51,199 nt of DNA from Clostridia bacterium (GCA_017522795.1 JAFWXZ010000052.1:1-51199), one strand, 5' to 3'; shown: positions 23,733-32,183, numbered from the stretch's first letter. Numbers and translations: made by a program. The notes: generated from the sequence alone by a model not told the origin.

Positions 23733-23766
23733 AAAAAAATGCACTCCATTTGAAGTGCATTTTTTT
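23733..23766 (-). terminator. Bidirectional terminator of the rpsF-ssb-rpsR operon
   Basis: A 13-bp stem containing ATGCACT/AGTGCAT with A and T runs on either side, 17 bases past the rpsR stop. Confidence 0.88.
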
Positions 23767-23782
23767 ATAGCCAATTATTATA

Positions 23783-24028
23783 TTAGTTAGAAATGTAGGG
23801 GAGAAGTGCCATCTGGCGAGCTCTCTTGATAGCTACGGTGAGCTGTCTCTGGTGGAGAGCGCAGTTGCCGCTAACACGTCTGGGGAGAATCTTAGCTCTC
23901 TCAGAGGTGAACTTTCTAAGCTTAGCGATATCCTTGTAATCGATCTCGGTAACCTTATCCTGGCAGAAGATGCAAACCTTCTTTCTTCTGTGACCCTGAC
24001 GGAATGCAGGACGATTATTGTTTTCCAT
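23783..24028 (-). CDS. rpsR: Ribosomal protein S18, zinc-ligand form
   Basis: S18 pairs with S6 on the 30S platform. The core [31 protein letters not shown] is diagnostic. C19, C22, C56 and H59 give a possible C-x2-C...C-x2-H zinc site, the 'C+' paralogue form. 81 residues from ATG 24026-24028, which I prefer because GGAAAGGTGAT lies at a usable distance and MENNNRPAF is a normal S18 start; four extra residues upstream are possible. Last gene of rpsF-ssb-rpsR. Confidence 0.96.
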   Translation of the reverse strand: MENNNRPAFRQGHRRKKVCIFCQDKVTEIDYKDIAKLRKFTSERAKILPRRVSGNCALHQRQLTVAIKRARQMALLPYISN

Positions 24029-24113
24029 GAGTTTTATCACCTTTCCGACTCACGATTTCTATATTACATCTACCGCAGTGAGCCAAGCGGCAGATGGACG
24101 ATTTGCCTGTCTA

Positions 24114-24575
24114 TTAGAAAGGAAGGCTCTCGTCGCTGGGAATTTCTTCGAAATCAGCACTTCCTGTGCTGTTGAAAGAGGGCGCACCATAGGCTGTGGG
24201 AGTGTAGCTCTGCGCATTTGCTCTCTCTCCGTTGTTCTGGGAGGAGGCTGCGGGAGCACCGAAGCTGACCTCGTCAGCTACAACCTCGGTAACGTATCTC
24301 TTCTGGCCATTGTTATCGGTCCAGTTTCTGGTCTGAATGCTTCCGCATACTACGATGCTGGAGCCCTTCTTGAAATAACGAGAAACAAACTCAGCCTGCT
24401 GTCTCCACGCAACGATGTTGATGAAGTCTACCGACTGCTGACCCTGATCGGCCTTGGAATAACGACGGTTTACACCTATAGAGAAGCTGCAAACGGAAAT
24501 ACCGCTTGTTGTCTGCTTAAGCTCGGGATCTGCCGTCATGTGGCCCATAAGAATGACCTTATTTAAATCTGCCAT
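24114..24575 (-). CDS. ssb: Single-stranded DNA-binding protein SSB
   Basis: Binds single-stranded DNA in replication and repair. An N-terminal OB fold (LNKVILMGHMTADPELKQT..., FINIVAWRQQAEFVSRYFKKG, RNWTDNNGQKRYVTEVVADEVSF) is followed by a flexible Ala/Ser/Asn-rich linker and the acidic tip DESLPF that recruits partner proteins. 153 residues. I chose the MADLNK start (24575); AAAGGATGG precedes it. It lies between rpsF and rpsR, the standard order. Confidence 0.97.
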   Translation of the reverse strand: MADLNKVILMGHMTADPELKQTTSGISVCSFSIGVNRRYSKADQGQQSVDFINIVAWRQQAEFVSRYFKKGSSIVVCGSIQTRNWTDNNGQKRYVTEVVADEVSFGAPAASSQNNGERANAQSYTPTAYGAPSFNSTGSADFEEIPSDESLPF

Positions 24576-24632
24576 AGTTATGACCATCCTTTCAAATAAA
24601 GTATGCAGTATAAACTGCTATAGTAGCGAAAA

Positions 24633-24998
24633 TTAAGCCTCGGTTACTTCAACCTCAGCGGTAGCTTCGGGAGCTTCAACAACTTCCTCAGCCTTAGCTG
24701 CCTTCTCGATCTTGGTGGTGGTCATGTAACGAAGAACACCTTCGGTAATGCCAAGCACACGCTCAAGCTCAAGAGGGAAGCTGGGTTCGCTCTTGTAAGA
24801 AACAAGCACGTAGTATCCTTCTGTTACATAGTTGATAGGATACGCAAGTCTGCGCTTGCCCCACTCGTTAACGTCAACGTCAGTACCGTTCTCGTTAATG
24901 AGAGTAACGAACTTCTCGATAACAGCCTTTGCATCCTCTTCAACAAGGTTGCCGCTTACTGCAAAGAGAGTTTCGTAAGAACAAATCTTCTTTTCCAT
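24633..24998 (-). CDS. rpsF: Ribosomal protein S6
   Basis: S6 binds S18 and the central domain of 16S rRNA. It begins MEKKICSYETLFAVSGNL and contains VNEWGKRRLAYPINYVTEGYYVLVSYKS and VLRYMTTTKIEK. 121 residues, including an Ala/Glu/Val-rich acidic tail (EEVVEAPEATAEVEVTEA) longer than the minimal protein. AAAAGGAGG precedes the ATG. The leader at 25014-25075 may bind the S6:S18 complex and so autoregulate the operon. Confidence 0.97.
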   Translation of the reverse strand: MEKKICSYETLFAVSGNLVEEDAKAVIEKFVTLINENGTDVDVNEWGKRRLAYPINYVTEGYYVLVSYKSEPSFPLELERVLGITEGVLRYMTTTKIEKAAKAEEVVEAPEATAEVEVTEA

Positions 24999-25013
24999 CT
25001 GAATTTTACCTCC

Positions 25014-25075
25014 TTTTGGTCTTTTGGCCGTCTTGCGACAGCAAGGGGTTGGGCACAGTAGCCCAAACTACCAAA
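25014..25075 (-). promoter_or_regulatory. Structured leader of rpsF (candidate S6:S18 autoregulatory RNA)
   Basis: On the minus strand TTTGGT (25070-25075) pairs with ACCAAA (25015-25020), enclosing hairpins TTGGGC/GCCCAA (25049-25066) and CTTGC/GCAAG (25032-25045). The closing stem abuts the ribosome-binding site. S6:S18-binding leaders are known in this position; I could not confirm the consensus bulge. Confidence 0.45.
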
Positions 25076-25077
25076 GT

Positions 25078-25106
25078 ATTATAGCATAAGGATTTTTATT
25101 TGTCAA
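25078..25106 (-). promoter_or_regulatory. Consensus promoter of rpsF-ssb-rpsR
   Basis: Perfect TTGACA (25101-25106) and TATAAT (25078-25083) on the minus strand with a 17-bp spacer. Confidence 0.92.
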
Positions 25107-25137
25107 TAGAAATGCGAAAATATTTTATATTTTTATG

Positions 25138-25166
25138 TTGATTTTTTATTTATTATATTGTATAAT
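25138..25166 (+). promoter_or_regulatory. Promoter of ispE
   Basis: TTGATT (25138-25143) and TATAAT (25161-25166), 17 bp apart; the leader is short, about 23 nt. Confidence 0.8.
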
Positions 25167-25195
25167 AATGTAGAATGACGAGTAGGGGGGATAGA

Positions 25196-26077
25196 ATGAT
25201 CGTTAATGAAAACGCTTATGCAAAGATAAATCTTTATCTTGACGTACTTGGCCGTCGTGATGACGGATTTCACGATATATTAAGTGCGATGCATTCTGTC
25301 AGCCTTTGCGATATGCTTACACTCTCCTGTATCGAGTCTGACAGGACAGAGATCATTATTTCGACGGACGATCCCGAGATTCCTACCGACCGAAGCAATA
25401 TAGTTTATTCTGCTGTTGAGGCCTACCTCAATTACTTTAAAATAAATGCAAAGGTCGATATTCATATTGAAAAAAGAATTCCAGTCGGAGCGGGGCTTGG
25501 CGGAGGCTCTTCGGATGCTGCTGCGACTCTCAGGGCGTTAAACAAAGTATTCCATAAGGCAGACATAGATCAGCTGTACGATCTGGCGGCAGAGCTTGGT
25601 AGCGACGTTCCTTTTTGTATATGGGGTGGACTTTGCGTGTGTGTAGGCAGAGGAGAAAAGCTTACGCCTGTTTCCATGTGTGATGAAACAAGCTATGTTA
25701 TTTCGATAGGAAAAGAGCGGGTTTCAACACCTAAGGCATATGCGGCGCTTGATCGGCTTTACAATGACTTCAAAGAAAGAAATAGCGATAAAGCAGTTGC
25801 CAATAACGAGATGATAATAAATCTGCTTTCTGACAGAGAAAAAAGTATACCTGTTTACAATATTTTTGAGCAGGTTATCAAATTTGATGAAATAGATGGA
25901 ATTAAAGAAATTATGACAAAAAACGGGGCAGAGTACACCCTTATGAGCGGAAGCGGCCCATCTGTATTTGGAACATTTAACGATTCTCTTCGTGCTGAGG
26001 TGGCATGCGAGTCACTTAACAAAGCAGGCTTTCCCGCTTATCTTTGTCACTCTGTTTATCCGGAGGTAGTGATATGA
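25196..26077 (+). CDS. ispE: 4-diphosphocytidyl-2-C-methyl-D-erythritol kinase IspE
   Basis: Phosphorylates CDP-methylerythritol, the MEP-pathway step between the two activities of IspDF at 11195. It begins MIVNENAYAKINLYLDVLGRRDDGFHDI, and the GHMP-kinase ATP loop is VPVGAGLGGGSSDAAATLRALN; a C-terminal GSGPSVFGTF is the third GHMP motif. 293 residues. I chose ATG 25196 because GGGGGG lies six bases before it; an earlier start would add seven residues without family similarity. It overlaps the next gene as ATGA. Confidence 0.96.
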   Translation: MIVNENAYAKINLYLDVLGRRDDGFHDILSAMHSVSLCDMLTLSCIESDRTEIIISTDDPEIPTDRSNIVYSAVEAYLNYFKINAKVDIHIEKRIPVGAGLGGGSSDAAATLRALNKVFHKADIDQLYDLAAELGSDVPFCIWGGLCVCVGRGEKLTPVSMCDETSYVISIGKERVSTPKAYAALDRLYNDFKERNSDKAVANNEMIINLLSDREKSIPVYNIFEQVIKFDEIDGIKEIMTKNGAEYTLMSGSGPSVFGTFNDSLRAEVACESLNKAGFPAYLCHSVYPEVVI

Positions 26078-26826
26078 TTTACGATCTTTTGGCCCCTTTC
26101 TATGATGCAATAAATGCTGAAATAGACTATAAAAAATGGGCCGATTTTATAGAAAAAATACTGAAAAAAGAGTGTAAAAACCGACCCGAGCTTGTCCTCG
26201 ATCTTGGCTGCGGAACGGGAAAAATGACTCTTGAGCTGGCAAAACGCGGATACGATATGACAGGTATTGATTATTCGCCCGAAATGCTCGATATTGCTCG
26301 CTTGGCCGCAGAGGATGAGGGGAAAAATATTCTTTGGCTATGCCAGGATATGCGTGAGTTTGAGCTTTACGGCACCGTGGACGCGGTTGTCTGCTGTCTC
26401 GATTGTGTAAACCATCTGGAGGCGCGGGACGATCTCGAAAAATGCTTTTCGCTGGTGCATAATTACCTTATTCCCGATGGAATATTTATTTTTGATATCA
26501 ACGGAAAATATAAGTTTGAGAATGTCTATGCCGACAACACCTATGCCATGGAGGAGGAAGGCGCGGTCTGTGTCTGGGAAAATTATTACGATCCCGAAAG
26601 TAGAATATGCGACTTTTATATCACTCTGTTTAAGGAGTGCAGCGACGGCAGATACGAGAGATACGACGAGACTCAAAGTGAGAGAATGTATACACTTGAG
26701 GAGATAAAGACTGCTCTTGAAAAGTATAATATGGAATACCTTTACGCACTTGGTGACCTTGATTTTTCGCAGGGCAGCGACGAGTGCGAGAGAATATATA
26801 TTGTAGCGAAATGCAGAAAAGGATAA
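26074..26826 (+). CDS. SAM-dependent class I methyltransferase
   Basis: 250 residues with a classic Rossmann SAM site: LVLDLGCGTGKMTLEL (motif I), MTGIDYSPEMLDIA (motif II), then CLDCVNHL and the GIFIFDINGKYKFENV segment seen in many Bacillota methyltransferases annotated only by fold. The N terminus IYDLLAPFYDAI is shared by this group. CGGAGG lies upstream, and the start overlaps the ispE stop, so it is co-expressed with ispE and hslO. The substrate is unknown; a small molecule is as likely as RNA. Confidence 0.88.
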   Translation: MIYDLLAPFYDAINAEIDYKKWADFIEKILKKECKNRPELVLDLGCGTGKMTLELAKRGYDMTGIDYSPEMLDIARLAAEDEGKNILWLCQDMREFELYGTVDAVVCCLDCVNHLEARDDLEKCFSLVHNYLIPDGIFIFDINGKYKFENVYADNTYAMEEEGAVCVWENYYDPESRICDFYITLFKECSDGRYERYDETQSERMYTLEEIKTALEKYNMEYLYALGDLDFSQGSDECERIYIVAKCRKG

Positions 26827-26829
26827 GCA

Positions 26830-27723
26830 ATGGAAAATAAAAGCATCAACAATTCAACAATACTTCGTGCAATGACTCAGGACGGTTCTGCCCGAGTTTT
26901 AGTTATTAATTCGAGAAAAATAGTCAATGATATGATCGGATTCCACAAGACCACGCCCACCGCCACTGCGGCTCTCGGCAGACTTGTGACGGCTACGTCG
27001 GTCATTGGTACTATGCTTCCCGAGGACGGTGATACCGTCACCGTCAGCATCCAAGGGGATGGCGAGGCAGGCAGACTTCTTGCCGTGGGTGATTATTTCG
27101 GCAACGTTAAGGGATATATTCAGAATCCACTTGCGAATCCTCCTAAGAAGCCTAACGGAAAGCTTGACGTAGGTGCGGCAGTTGGCGCAGGTACTATCTC
27201 ATTTGTAAAATCTGTTGGAGCTATTGAGCCTCAGATCGGTACTATCGAGCTTGTCAGTGGAGAGATCGCTGAGGATATTGCTACTTATTTTGCAAAGAGC
27301 GAGCAGATCCCAACCGTTCTTTCTCTCGGCGTTCTGGTTGATACCGATTACTCCTGTCTTGCCGCGGGCGGTGTACTTATCCAGCTTATGCCTTTCCCCG
27401 ATGAAGCAACGGTTGACCTTATCGAGCGCAATGCAGCCGATCTTGTGAACATCTCCCGTCATTTCGCGGCAGGGCTTTCCAACGAGCAGATTATGGATAT
27501 TGCTATGCGCGATATTCCTTATGATATCTTTGATACCATTGAGGTGGACTACAAGTGCGATTGCTCCCGTCACCGCATGCAGGAGAAGATAAAGAGTCTT
27601 GGTAAGGGCGAGATCCTTAATATGCTTGACGAGCAGGTGGCAGAGGGCAAGGCGAGAGAGCTTACCGCGGTATGTCGCTTCTGCAACAGCGAATATACCT
27701 TCAGCGAAAAAGAATTACTTTAA
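26830..27723 (+). CDS. hslO: Redox-regulated chaperone Hsp33
   Basis: Hsp33 is a cytosolic holdase activated by oxidation and unfolding. The chaperone domain includes ALGRLVTATSVIGTM, QGDGEAGRLLAV and GYIQNPLANPP. The C-terminal redox switch has C243-x-C245 and C282-x2-C285, the four zinc cysteines (KCDCSR...CRFCNS). 297 residues, usual size. AAAGGATAAG precedes the ATG. It follows the methyltransferase by 3 bp and ends in a terminator. Confidence 0.97.
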   Translation: MENKSINNSTILRAMTQDGSARVLVINSRKIVNDMIGFHKTTPTATAALGRLVTATSVIGTMLPEDGDTVTVSIQGDGEAGRLLAVGDYFGNVKGYIQNPLANPPKKPNGKLDVGAAVGAGTISFVKSVGAIEPQIGTIELVSGEIAEDIATYFAKSEQIPTVLSLGVLVDTDYSCLAAGGVLIQLMPFPDEATVDLIERNAADLVNISRHFAAGLSNEQIMDIAMRDIPYDIFDTIEVDYKCDCSRHRMQEKIKSLGKGEILNMLDEQVAEGKARELTAVCRFCNSEYTFSEKELL

Positions 27724-27730
27724 TATAATC

Positions 27731-27773
27731 AAAAGAGTCCTCGGCGCGTATAATGAACCGAGGATTCTTTTTT
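27731..27773 (+). terminator. Terminator of ispE-methyltransferase-hslO
   Basis: AAAAGAGTCCTCGG (27731-27744) pairs with CCGAGGATTCTTTT (27758-27771) with one wobble, followed by TTATT. Confidence 0.85.
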
Positions 27774-27789
27774 ATTTGGAGTGATTAAT

Positions 27790-28341
27790 ATGAATTTTAA
27801 GGCAATGAATATGTTTGTGTCCGAGGAGAGTATAAACAAGCACCTTGAACATTTGCGCAGCTATCGACTAAGGCTCTCGATACTCGAAAAAAGTCTGCCC
27901 GAGCTGAAAGGAAAGGAAGTGTGGCAAATAATCAGATCGGGACTTGGCAGAGAGGTAAAGGAGGAGGCTCTGGGGCTTCATTGGTATATACGGGCGCACG
28001 AATGCTTTTTTAATTCCTTTACAGAGGCACCAAAAAGAAGTGAACTGATTAATAAATACTATTCCTCGCGTGAGCGCTTTGTTTACGACCTCTATCTTGA
28101 GGCTATGAAAAGAGATCACGGCTTTCTCTTTGTTTATGTCGACAGAGGAATTCCAAAAACTGCATTTGTGACTGCAGACGATAGGTCGTTTTTGAAAAGA
28201 TCTCCCGTCTTAGCACTAGATCTATATGAGCATACCTATTTTTCTGATTATGGCTTTTCAAAGGACAGATTCTTGCGCGCGGCACTGATGTATTTTGATA
28301 CGGCAAGACTGGACGACGTGCATCTTGACAATAAAGGATAA
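27790..28341 (+). CDS. Divergent Fe/Mn superoxide-dismutase-like protein
   Basis: 183 residues from ATG 27790 (numbering below counts three residues upstream, from a GTG at 27781). The C-terminal LALDLYEHTYFSDYG parallels the SOD signature DVWEHAYY, giving ligands D147 and H151; AHECFFNSF parallels the HSLFW/NHTFYW helix (H73); and an N-terminal helix with H24 (LEHLRSYRL) parallels the first-ligand helix. All four metal ligands can thus be matched, although overall similarity is low and the signature Trp is Tyr. It may be a redox-active or structural relative rather than a true SOD. TTGGAG lies upstream. The next gene's promoter overlaps its end. Confidence 0.6.
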   Translation: MNFKAMNMFVSEESINKHLEHLRSYRLRLSILEKSLPELKGKEVWQIIRSGLGREVKEEALGLHWYIRAHECFFNSFTEAPKRSELINKYYSSRERFVYDLYLEAMKRDHGFLFVYVDRGIPKTAFVTADDRSFLKRSPVLALDLYEHTYFSDYGFSKDRFLRAALMYFDTARLDDVHLDNKG

Positions 28342-28353
28342 AAAGGGTATAAT
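28325..28353 (+). promoter_or_regulatory. Consensus promoter of pfp
   Basis: Perfect TTGACA (28325-28330) and TATAAT (28348-28353) with 17 bp between, starting within the last codons of the SOD-like gene. Confidence 0.9.
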
Positions 28354-28386
28354 AGAAGCGCAAAGAAAATAAAGGACGGTAAAGCT

Positions 28387-29625
28387 ATGGCTATTTTAAA
28401 GGGAAATGCAGTTGTCGGTCAGTCTGGCGGTCCCACCGCTGCGATAAATGCTACGCTGGCGGGTGTTATCAGAGGCGCTCTTGATGCGAAAAATCAGGGA
28501 ACTATTGATACGCTCTACGGTATGAAAAACGGTATAGAGGGCTTCCTTGCCGAGAAACTTGTTGATCTTACAAAGTTTTTTGCTGATGAGAATGATATTG
28601 CTACGTTGGAGCTTACTCCTGCGGCAGCTCTCGGCTCTTGCAGAAAGAAGATGAAATCTCCCGAGGACGATCCCGAAACCTACGAAACAATTTTTAAAAT
28701 ATTTAAAAAATATAATATAAGATACTTCTTCTACATTGGCGGAAACGACTCTATGGATACCGTTATGAAGCTGTCAAAATATGCTTCAGATCACGATTAT
28801 GAAATGCGTGTGATTGGTGTACCAAAGACGGTTGATAACGATCTTATGGTGACAGATCATACTCCGGGATTTGGTTCTGCCGCAAAATATGTTGCTGTTT
28901 CTATGAAAGAAATACTTCGAGATGTGTCTGTTTATACTACAAAGGCGGTCACTATTGTAGAGATAATGGGACGTGACGCGGGCTGGCTCACTGCCGCAAG
29001 CGGACTTACCAGGCTCTCTGGCGGTATTTCTCCCGACCTTATTTATCTTCCTGAAGTAAGCTTTGATCCCGAAGAGTTCCTCGCTTCTATTACGGAAATA
29101 CAGAAGGATCATCCCGCGGTGCTCGTTGCCGTTTCGGAGGGAATTAAGTTCGAAGATGGCAGATACGTTGGCGAGGGGCTTGGAGGCAGAAAAATCGATG
29201 CATTCGGCCACGTTGCGCTCTCTGGCGCAGGAAAGGTGCTTGAGGAACTTGTAAAGGAGAGAATCGGCTGTAAGGTACGGTCTATCGAGCTTAATCTTCC
29301 TCAGCGCTGCGCTGCGCATCTTGCCTCGCTTACCGATGTTAACGAATCTGTTGGCGTGGGGCGTGCTGCTGTTGAGGCTGGCGTATGCGGAAAGACGGGC
29401 GTTATGATGACCATAAACAGAGTGAAAAGCGATGACTACTCTGTTTATTACGATAGCGCGGATATTTCCGGTATTGCGAACGGAGTTAAGGGAGTTCCCA
29501 CCGAATATATTAATTCAGACGGAAACGGGATTACCGATGAATGTGTAAAATATCTTGCTCCTCTTATTTTGGGAGAAGTACAACCCGTTTATGAGAACGG
29601 TTTGCCAAAGCATATTGTGATATAA
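28387..29625 (+). CDS. pfp: 6-phosphofructokinase, PPi-dependent type
   Basis: Phosphorylates fructose 6-phosphate, probably with pyrophosphate. VVGQSGGPTAAINATLAG is the N-terminal phosphoryl-donor loop. The discriminating motif reads IGGNDSMDT: the aspartate following N, where ATP enzymes have glycine (GGDGS), indicates PPi use. VPKTVDNDL carries the lysine typical of PPi enzymes, and EIMGRDAGWL is the substrate loop. 412 residues. AAAGGACGG precedes the ATG. Monocistronic, with promoter and terminator. PPi phosphofructokinases act reversibly in glycolysis in many clostridia. Confidence 0.92.
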   Translation: MAILKGNAVVGQSGGPTAAINATLAGVIRGALDAKNQGTIDTLYGMKNGIEGFLAEKLVDLTKFFADENDIATLELTPAAALGSCRKKMKSPEDDPETYETIFKIFKKYNIRYFFYIGGNDSMDTVMKLSKYASDHDYEMRVIGVPKTVDNDLMVTDHTPGFGSAAKYVAVSMKEILRDVSVYTTKAVTIVEIMGRDAGWLTAASGLTRLSGGISPDLIYLPEVSFDPEEFLASITEIQKDHPAVLVAVSEGIKFEDGRYVGEGLGGRKIDAFGHVALSGAGKVLEELVKERIGCKVRSIELNLPQRCAAHLASLTDVNESVGVGRAAVEAGVCGKTGVMMTINRVKSDDYSVYYDSADISGIANGVKGVPTEYINSDGNGITDECVKYLAPLILGEVQPVYENGLPKHIVI

Positions 29626-29626
29626 C

Positions 29627-29655
29627 AAAAAGTGCCGATTTCTCGGCACTTTTTG
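29627..29655 (+). terminator. Terminator of pfp
   Basis: AAAAAGTGCCGA pairs with TCGGCACTTTTT around a TTTC loop. Confidence 0.9.
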
Positions 29656-29675
29656 TTTTGTATTAGATATTCCAC

Positions 29676-30647
29676 TTACCAATGGGTGCTGTTATTTCTT
29701 CTGTCTTCCTCGGATTCACCGTCTCTTGGCGGATTGTTTTTGCCTTTTACCGCAATAACGATCAAATAAACTGCTATTCCACCGATAATGACCGCCATAA
29801 TCACGGTAATCAGATCGCCGCTTGCGATATTCTTATCAAACACCTCGCCCATATCCTCTACAACGATTACGATGGGAATATCGGTTTCCTTAGTAAAATC
29901 TGTTAAAGCCCTGTTGACCGTTTCGTCGTTTATTTCAAGTGAAGTATGGTTGGTGATATGGGACTTGTAGCCGTCGGGCGAGCCGTAATTTTTGTCAAAT
30001 GATGACTCAAGCCTCAGATTTACCACCTCATTGGTCATTTCATCAACCACCGTAGCGATATTTTTGCTTATAGAATATTCATAATAACCGCTCACGCCTG
30101 CGAGCATATGCTGTCCAAAGGGAGTGCTTTGGTTTCCAAACAGATTGTTGATCTCGTATTTGATATTATCGCCAACCCATGCAATCGTGTAATACCCCTC
30201 GCGCTCCTCGTCTATAAGAAAAACGATAAGAATGTTGTCCTCGTATTCCTTCGCAGTGTTAAACTCGGTGGCATACTGCCTGTTGGCATAATTTTGCATT
30301 TGCTCCTCGCTGTAGCTGTAATCTCCTCCGTTTGCTACGTTGGAAATCGCAGAGCCGAATGATCCGAATACGCTAAAAAGCAGGGAAACGACTATTAATA
30401 TCAGTATAACCGGAACGAACAGCATTCCCATCATTCCCCCGAGGCAGCCGCCTCCGTACCCAAAGAACGGTCTGTGCCATCCAAAGAAGAAAGGCCTGTG
30501 GTAGTGATGATGCGGACCGTGATAACCGCCAAAGCCTCCGGGTCTGTGACCTCCGCCGAATCCGCCACCGCTAGATCCGCCAAAGCCACCGCCTCGAGAA
30601 CCGCCACCGAAGCCTCCGCTTCGTCCTCCTCCGCCGGGTCCTGCCAT
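29676..30647 (-). CDS. Gly/His-rich N-terminus membrane protein of unknown function
   Basis: 323 residues. The first 65 are almost entirely Gly, Ser, Arg, His and aromatic residues (GGFGGG repeats, then HHHYHRPFFFGWHRPFFGYG). A membrane helix follows at about 73-98 and a second at about 282-303, with an acidic charged C terminus. The domain between them (EYEDNILIVFLIDEE..., TDFTKETDIPIVIVVEDMGEVF) vaguely recalls the TPM/YgcG fold, which I cannot confirm. With the first helix as an anchor the middle domain would lie outside. AGAGAGG lies upstream, with a promoter at 30683-30711. Not recognised as a named family. Confidence 0.75.
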   Translation of the reverse strand: MAGPGGGGRSGGFGGGSRGGGFGGSSGGGFGGGHRPGGFGGYHGPHHHYHRPFFFGWHRPFFGYGGGCLGGMMGMLFVPVILILIVVSLLFSVFGSFGSAISNVANGGDYSYSEEQMQNYANRQYATEFNTAKEYEDNILIVFLIDEEREGYYTIAWVGDNIKYEINNLFGNQSTPFGQHMLAGVSGYYEYSISKNIATVVDEMTNEVVNLRLESSFDKNYGSPDGYKSHITNHTSLEINDETVNRALTDFTKETDIPIVIVVEDMGEVFDKNIASGDLITVIMAVIIGGIAVYLIVIAVKGKNNPPRDGESEEDRRNNSTHW

Positions 30648-30682
30648 AGTATGACCTCTCTTTCAAAAATTCTTTATTATTA

Positions 30683-30711
30683 ATTTTACCAAAGAAATGT
30701 TAACAATTCAA
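30683..30711 (-). promoter_or_regulatory. Promoter of the Gly/His-rich membrane gene
   Basis: TTGAAT (30706-30711) and TAAAAT (30683-30688) on the minus strand, 17 bp apart. Confidence 0.65.
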
Positions 30712-30749
30712 GTATTTTTTATGTATTATATTAATATTTGTAAAAGGGG

Positions 30750-30778
30750 TTGATTTTTGTAATTTTTTGTGCTATAAT
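30750..30778 (+). promoter_or_regulatory. Promoter of metK
   Basis: TTGATT (30750-30755) and TATAAT (30773-30778), 17 bp apart, about 20 bases before the SAM riboswitch. Confidence 0.85.
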
Positions 30779-30799
30779 GCTATAGAAAATAAAATAATG

Positions 30800-30922
30800 C
30801 TTATCAAGAGTGGTGGAGGGACTGGCCCTGTGAAACCCGGCAACCTGTTTTTTCAAGGTGCTAAATCCCGATAGATGAGTTATGCTCTAAAGCTCGGGAG
30901 GAATGCCAACTCCCGAGCTTTT
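30800..30922 (+). promoter_or_regulatory. SAM-I (S-box) riboswitch with terminator, controlling metK
   Basis: The aptamer runs from CTTATCAAGAG through GGTGGAGGGACTGGCCC, GAAACCCGGCAACC and AAGGTGCTAAATCC to GATAGATGAG (30800-30879); P1 is CTTATC/GATGAG. The expression platform is a 12-bp terminator stem, AAAGCTCGGGAG (30889-30900) with CTCCCGAGCTTT (30910-30921). High SAM would favour termination and lower expression of SAM synthetase. Confidence 0.95.
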
Positions 30923-30942
30923 GATATTGAAAGGACTTAAAA

Positions 30943-32121
30943 ATGAAAAGAATTCTCTTTACATCTGAGTCGGTGACAGAAGGCCATCCCGACAAAATAT
31001 GTGACAAGATCTCAGACGCGATCCTTGATGAAATGATTGCACAGGACCCTATGTCCCGCGTTGCTTGCGAAACCTTTGCAACCACAGGTATCATTACCGT
31101 TATGGGTGAGATCACCACTAACGCTCGAGTTGATATCCAGAAGATCGTACGCGACACTGTATCCGAGATAGGCTACGACAGAGCAAAGTATGGCTTTGAC
31201 GCTACCACCTGCGCGGTTCTCAGCTCTATTCACGAGCAGAGCGCGGATATTGCTCTTGGCGTTGACAAGTGCCTCGAGGCTAAGGAGGGCGAATATGACG
31301 AGCTTGATACAGGTGCGGGTGACCAGGGTCTTATGTTCGGTTATGCCTGTGACGAGACTCCCGAGCTTATGCCTCTTCCCATTTCTCTTGCTCACAAGCT
31401 GGCAAAGCGTCTTACCGAGGTCAGAAAGGACGGAACGCTCTCCTATCTCCGTCCTGACGGAAAGACTCAGGTAACCGTTGAGTATGTTGACGGTGTTCCC
31501 AGCCGCATTGATACTATCGTCGTATCCTCTCAGCATTCCGCAGAGATCGATTCCGCTACTATCCGCAAGGATATTATTGACAAGGTTATTCTTCCCATCA
31601 TTCCCAAGGAGCTTCTTGACGGAAAGGTAAACATTTACGTTAACCCCACCGGCAGATTCGTTATCGGTGGACCTCAGGGCGATACAGGCCTTACGGGTAG
31701 AAAGATCATAGTTGACACCTACGGCGGTTATTCCCGTCACGGCGGCGGTGCCTTCTCCGGTAAGGATCCTACAAAGGTTGACCGCAGTGCATCCTACGCG
31801 GCAAGATACGTTGCAAAGAATATCGTAAAGGCAGGACTTGCAAAGAAGTGCGAGGTGCAGATTGCATATGCTATTGGTATTGCTAAGCCTGTGTCGGTAA
31901 TGATCGACACCTTCGGTACGGCAACCGTGGACGAGGAGAAGATTACCAACGCAGTAAATCAGCTTGTGGACCTTCGCCCCGCAGCAATTATCAACAAGTT
32001 CGAGCTTAGAAAGCCTATATACAAGCAGCTCGCTGCCTATGGACATATGGGTAGAGAGGACCTTGGAGTTAAATGGGAGGTGTGCGATATCGCAGACCGT
32101 CTTGCAAAGCTTTGCAAGTAA
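30943..32121 (+). CDS. metK: S-adenosylmethionine synthetase MetK
   Basis: Makes SAM from methionine and ATP in the cytosol. It begins [29 protein letters not shown], with the conserved GHPDK. Further motifs are [52 protein letters not shown] and [19 protein letters not shown]-like (here SASYAARY). 392 residues, full length. GAAAGGAC precedes the ATG. A SAM riboswitch in the leader gives feedback control by its product. Confidence 0.98.
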   Translation: MKRILFTSESVTEGHPDKICDKISDAILDEMIAQDPMSRVACETFATTGIITVMGEITTNARVDIQKIVRDTVSEIGYDRAKYGFDATTCAVLSSIHEQSADIALGVDKCLEAKEGEYDELDTGAGDQGLMFGYACDETPELMPLPISLAHKLAKRLTEVRKDGTLSYLRPDGKTQVTVEYVDGVPSRIDTIVVSSQHSAEIDSATIRKDIIDKVILPIIPKELLDGKVNIYVNPTGRFVIGGPQGDTGLTGRKIIVDTYGGYSRHGGGAFSGKDPTKVDRSASYAARYVAKNIVKAGLAKKCEVQIAYAIGIAKPVSVMIDTFGTATVDEEKITNAVNQLVDLRPAAIINKFELRKPIYKQLAAYGHMGREDLGVKWEVCDIADRLAKLCK

Positions 32122-32130
32122 AATCATAAG

Positions 32131-32161
32131 AAAAGACGCAGCCTTTCGGGTGCGTCTTTTT
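32131..32161 (+). terminator. Terminator of metK
   Basis: AAAAGACGCA pairs with TGCGTCTTTT, with a partly paired TTTC-capped apex, followed by T residues. Confidence 0.85.
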
Positions 32162-32183
32162 CTCTAAAAACAGAATAAAAAAC

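Noticed and set aside
31012-32127. A 371-codon open frame on the strand opposite metK
   Set aside because: metK is unmistakable on the plus strand, with riboswitch, ribosome site and full family motifs; the antisense frame has no recognisable motif and comes from codon bias.
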